From JALYUA01 sp038329555 (GTDB taxonomy: Bacteria > Acidobacteriota > Thermoanaerobaculia > UBA5066 > Gp7-AA6): DNA of 7,747 bases. Positions 6,481 to 7,747 of this stretch are shown here, piece after piece. How positions within the stretch are numbered: the first letter of the stretch is position 1; every line of letters starts with the position of its first letter. The position numbers and the translations under genes were made by a program. Below the pieces are notes generated by a model. That model did no database searches, had not been told where the DNA came from, and saw nothing but the letters and a program-made list of their open reading frames with translations. The stretch spans positions 1 to 7,747 of the forward strand of contig JBBQNC010000174.1 of NCBI GenBank assembly GCA_038329555.1, in the 5' to 3' direction.

Positions 6481-6513
6481 CGGGCTCTCCCGAGGGGCGG
6501 CGGCGGGCCGCCC
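6481..6513 (-). promoter_or_regulatory. Two hairpins in the udgX leader, one enclosing the ribosome site
   Basis: CGGG (6481-6484) pairs with CCCG (6489-6492) around a 4-base loop. On the minus strand this holds the GGGAG ribosome site partly in stem and loop, immediately before the ATG at 6479. GGGCGGC (6495-6501) and GCCGCCC (6507-6513) form a second perfect 7-bp stem with a 5-base loop. In DNA this rich in GC such stems can arise by chance, but their position could limit udgX translation. Confidence 0.3.
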
Positions 6514-6617
6514 ACCGCTAATGGAAGCGCAGGTAGCGACGGGCGTGCCAGCCGGCGCGAAGGCGGTCGGACGTCATCTGTCGCGTCGCGGGTATCAGAT
6601 CGGCTCCGGAGGACATC

Positions 6618-6893
6618 ATGACGGCTCTGCGGCGGCTCGATCTCTCGGGACGGTTCGGATTTCGGTTTCTCTGCGCGGCCTGGCTCGCGGGCTCGATCGA
6701 GCTCCTGCGCCGCTGGGCGATCACGTCGTGGCCGGCGGAGCGGCCCGCGACGGGCGCAGTCGTCGCGTTCGGCCTCTGCGCGATCGCCGGCGCTTGCCTG
6801 CTCTGGCGGACGCGCGAAAGCGGGGCCAGGGAGCTCGTCGAGTCCTCCGCCGCGCTCGGCTTCTGGGCGGGGGTCGTCGCTCTGGTGGTCTGA
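6618..6893 (+). CDS. Small membrane protein, function unknown
   Basis: 91 residues. ATG 6618 is preceded by CGGAGGA (6607-6613) at 4-5 bp, a good ribosome site, and the TGA (6891-6893) is followed at once by a strong terminator hairpin; both support a real gene. After a basic N-terminus (MTALRRLDLSGR) there are three hydrophobic segments: about 15-31 (FRFLCAAWLAGSIELL), 44-63 (ATGAVVAFGLCAIAGACLLW) and 76-91 (SSAALGFWAGVVALVV, ending at the C-terminus). Charged loops lie between them (LRRWAITSWPAERP and RTRESGARELVE). No family was recognised. It is transcribed away from udgX; the two starts are 138 bp apart and share the intergenic region for their promoters. With only 91 codons and no known homologue, identity stays open, but it is unlikely to be a shadow. 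Confidence 0.72.
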   Translation: MTALRRLDLSGRFGFRFLCAAWLAGSIELLRRWAITSWPAERPATGAVVAFGLCAIAGACLLWRTRESGARELVESSAALGFWAGVVALVV

Positions 6894-6897
6894 CGCG

Positions 6898-6928
6898 AAG
6901 AGTCCCGCGGGAATCCCGCGAGACTCTT
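6898..6928 (+). terminator. Strong hairpin terminator after the 91-residue membrane protein gene
   Basis: AAGAGTC (6898-6904) pairs with GACTCTT (6922-6928). After one C/A mismatch, CGCGGG (6906-6911) pairs with CCCGCG (6915-6920) around an AAT loop. The hairpin starts 5 bp after the TGA and ends in CTCTTTC, so the T-run is short. The A/T-rich outer arms could let it act in both directions. Confidence 0.75.
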
Positions 6929-7002
6929 TCGTCCGGGGGTGGACACCCGGCCGGTCACATTCGTAGAGACAAACGTCGGCCCCTTCGGCATGATGACCCG
7001 GT

Positions 7003-7018
7003 CCCGCCCGCGGGCGGG
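7003..7018. promoter_or_regulatory. Perfect 16-bp GC palindrome upstream of the Cys-rich lipoprotein gene
   Basis: CCCGCCCG (7003-7010) is directly followed by CGGGCGGG (7011-7018), a perfect palindrome with no loop, 31 bp before the GTG start at 7050. The absence of a loop favours a dimeric protein site or cruciform over a terminator. The rest of 6930-7049 is the presumed leader and promoter region; no clear promoter boxes were seen. Confidence 0.4.
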
Positions 7019-7049
7019 GGGAGCTGCCGGTGGGCACCCGAAAGGAAAC

Positions 7050-7604
7050 GTGAACCGACTGTCGACCCGGATGCTCCGCGCCGCGGCGTTCGCCGCGTTG
7101 CTCTCCGCCGCCGCGTGCGACGATCCGAACTGCCCCCCCAATTCGCCGTGCCCGACGGTCACCCCGAACCCGAACGTCTGCGCCAGGGTCGATGGAAACC
7201 GCAGCGTGTTCTGGAGCGACTCGTGCGGGCGCTCCGGCACCGGCGTGCTCACACTGTCCCAGTCCGTCTGCCACGTGACGGGTATCCTGCCGGGGCTAGG
7301 GACTTTCAGCGGCGACGTCCTGGGAAATACATATTCCTTCACGCTGACCTTTTCCGATCCCTGCTCGGGAACCGCGACGGGCACGGCGACGATGCCGACC
7401 GGCACCTCCGCCTTCAACGGCACTTATTCGGGCACCCAGAGCGGGTCCGGCAACTGCTGCTCGCCCGTCACGGGCGCCTTCTCGTTCGACTTCTTCCCGA
7501 CCCGCCCCCCGACGACCGTGACCCCGGGGCCGTCGGCGACTCCCGTCTCCGTCACACCCACGCTGTCGACGACGCCCACACGGACGGCGACGTCGACCCC
7601 CTGA
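7050..7604 (+). CDS. Cys-rich lipoprotein with Thr/Pro-rich C-terminal tail, function unknown
   Basis: 184 residues. GTG 7050 was chosen because AAAGGAAA (7041-7048) lies just before it and the signal peptide follows directly; an ATG at 7071 (residue 8) is the alternative. Signal: NRLSTRMLR, hydrophobic AAAFAALLSA, then AAAC with Cys23 as the probable lipidated residue. Asp24-Asp25 follow; in E. coli Asp at +2 keeps lipoproteins in the inner membrane. Residues 26-43 are a Pro/Asn linker. Residues 44-150 look beta-rich (GVLTLSQSVCHVTG, NTYSFTLTFSD, NGTYSGTQSGSGNCC, GAFSFDFF) and hold Cys at 44, 59, 74, 105, 136 and 137; with Cys28 and Cys34 this makes eight besides the lipid Cys, enough for four disulfides. 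Residues 151-184 are almost only Thr, Pro, Ser and Ala, a flexible tail of the type that is sometimes glycosylated. No family was recognised. Confidence 0.82.
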   Translation: MNRLSTRMLRAAAFAALLSAAACDDPNCPPNSPCPTVTPNPNVCARVDGNRSVFWSDSCGRSGTGVLTLSQSVCHVTGILPGLGTFSGDVLGNTYSFTLTFSDPCSGTATGTATMPTGTSAFNGTYSGTQSGSGNCCSPVTGAFSFDFFPTRPPTTVTPGPSATPVSVTPTLSTTPTRTATSTP

Positions 7605-7611
7605 CCGATGG

Positions 7612-7637
7612 AAGGCGCGGCTTTCCGGCGCGCCTTT
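7612..7637 (+). terminator. Candidate terminator after the Cys-rich lipoprotein gene
   Basis: AAGGCGCG (7612-7619) pairs with CGCGCCTT (7629-7636) in an 8-bp stem with a 9-base loop, starting 8 bp after the TGA. Only one further T follows, so it is a weak intrinsic terminator at best. Its right arm is also the head of the first unit of the tandem repeat block. Confidence 0.45.
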
Positions 7638-7732
7638 GCGGCGGGACACTTCTGAGCGCGCCTCAGCGGCGCGGCACGACGAGCGCGCCTTGGCGGGACA
7701 CTATGAGCGCGCCTTGGCGGCGCGACGCGGGA
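7628..7732. repeat. Four degenerate GC-rich tandem units of 24-28 bp
   Basis: Units at 7628-7655, 7656-7682, 7683-7706 and 7707-7732 each start GCGCGCCT and end in GA, with GCGG near position 11. Lengths are 28, 27, 24 and 26 bp. Units 1 and 3 share a GCGGGACACT-type second half; units 2 and 4 share GGCGCG and can fold as hairpins (CGCGCC with GGCGCG around a 5-base loop). No uniform spacers, so not a CRISPR array. The array may continue in altered form past the window end, where GGGATTGCAACCCTTTT follows. Confidence 0.6.
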
Positions 7733-7747
7733 TTGCAACCCTTTTCC

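Noticed and set aside
6480..7274. Open frame extending the UdgX protein upstream to about 597 residues
   Set aside because: The extension is basic low-complexity sequence crossing the 91-residue gene, its terminator and the lipoprotein start. The ATG at 6479 has a ribosome site and begins the recognisable domain.
6518..7423. 301-codon minus-strand open frame
   Set aside because: It lies opposite two supported plus-strand genes, has no recognisable domain, and reads through the terminator hairpin at 6898-6928.
7707..7747. Possible CRISPR repeat, because GCGGGATTGCAACC resembles some repeat ends
   Set aside because: Only one occurrence before the window end, no spacers and no cas genes in the window.

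Overview
The window is GC-rich, densely coded bacterial chromosome. The best guess for the source is an Acidobacteriota-like soil or metagenome lineage. The main reason is the soluble Ser/Thr kinase fused to a TolB-N/adenylate-cyclase-type 'VAVLPF' domain and a TPR array, an architecture very common there. The composition and the two small lipoproteins fit, but taxonomy is inferred from gene style only.

Layout. Positions 2-690 (+) hold the C-terminal end of a LysM protein and a small lipoprotein, a likely envelope pair. Positions 691-1130 are non-coding and carry three related GC-rich hairpin elements, one inverted relative to the other two. A clean rho-independent terminator at 1131-1158 closes a minus-strand gene (1915 to 1178) for a secreted, Pro/Gln/Thr-rich protein with one C-terminal membrane anchor and no recognised domain. 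A 390-bp gap with a short hairpin and a degenerate simple repeat separates it from a minus-strand cluster read in the order UdgX-family uracil-DNA glycosylase/binding protein (6479 to 5481), kinase-TPR protein (5434 to 3071) and DUF1206 membrane protein (3053 to 2307). The gaps in the cluster are 46 and 17 bp, so it may be an operon.

Divergent from udgX is a 91-residue membrane protein (6618-6893) ending in a strong hairpin terminator. It is followed by a Cys-rich lipoprotein (7050-7604) with a Thr/Pro tail. The window ends in four degenerate GC-rich tandem units, some able to fold as hairpins.

How the genes work together: the envelope genes (LysM, lipoproteins, anchored Pro-rich protein) share only a location. 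The udgX-kinase-DUF1206 cluster would join a DNA-uracil repair/trapping protein with a signalling kinase and a membrane protein; this is suggestive, not shown. I see no complete, clearly new multi-gene system. The most unusual items are the shortened N-terminal domain of the UdgX protein, the hairpin family with a compensatory base pair, and the terminal GC-rich repeat block.
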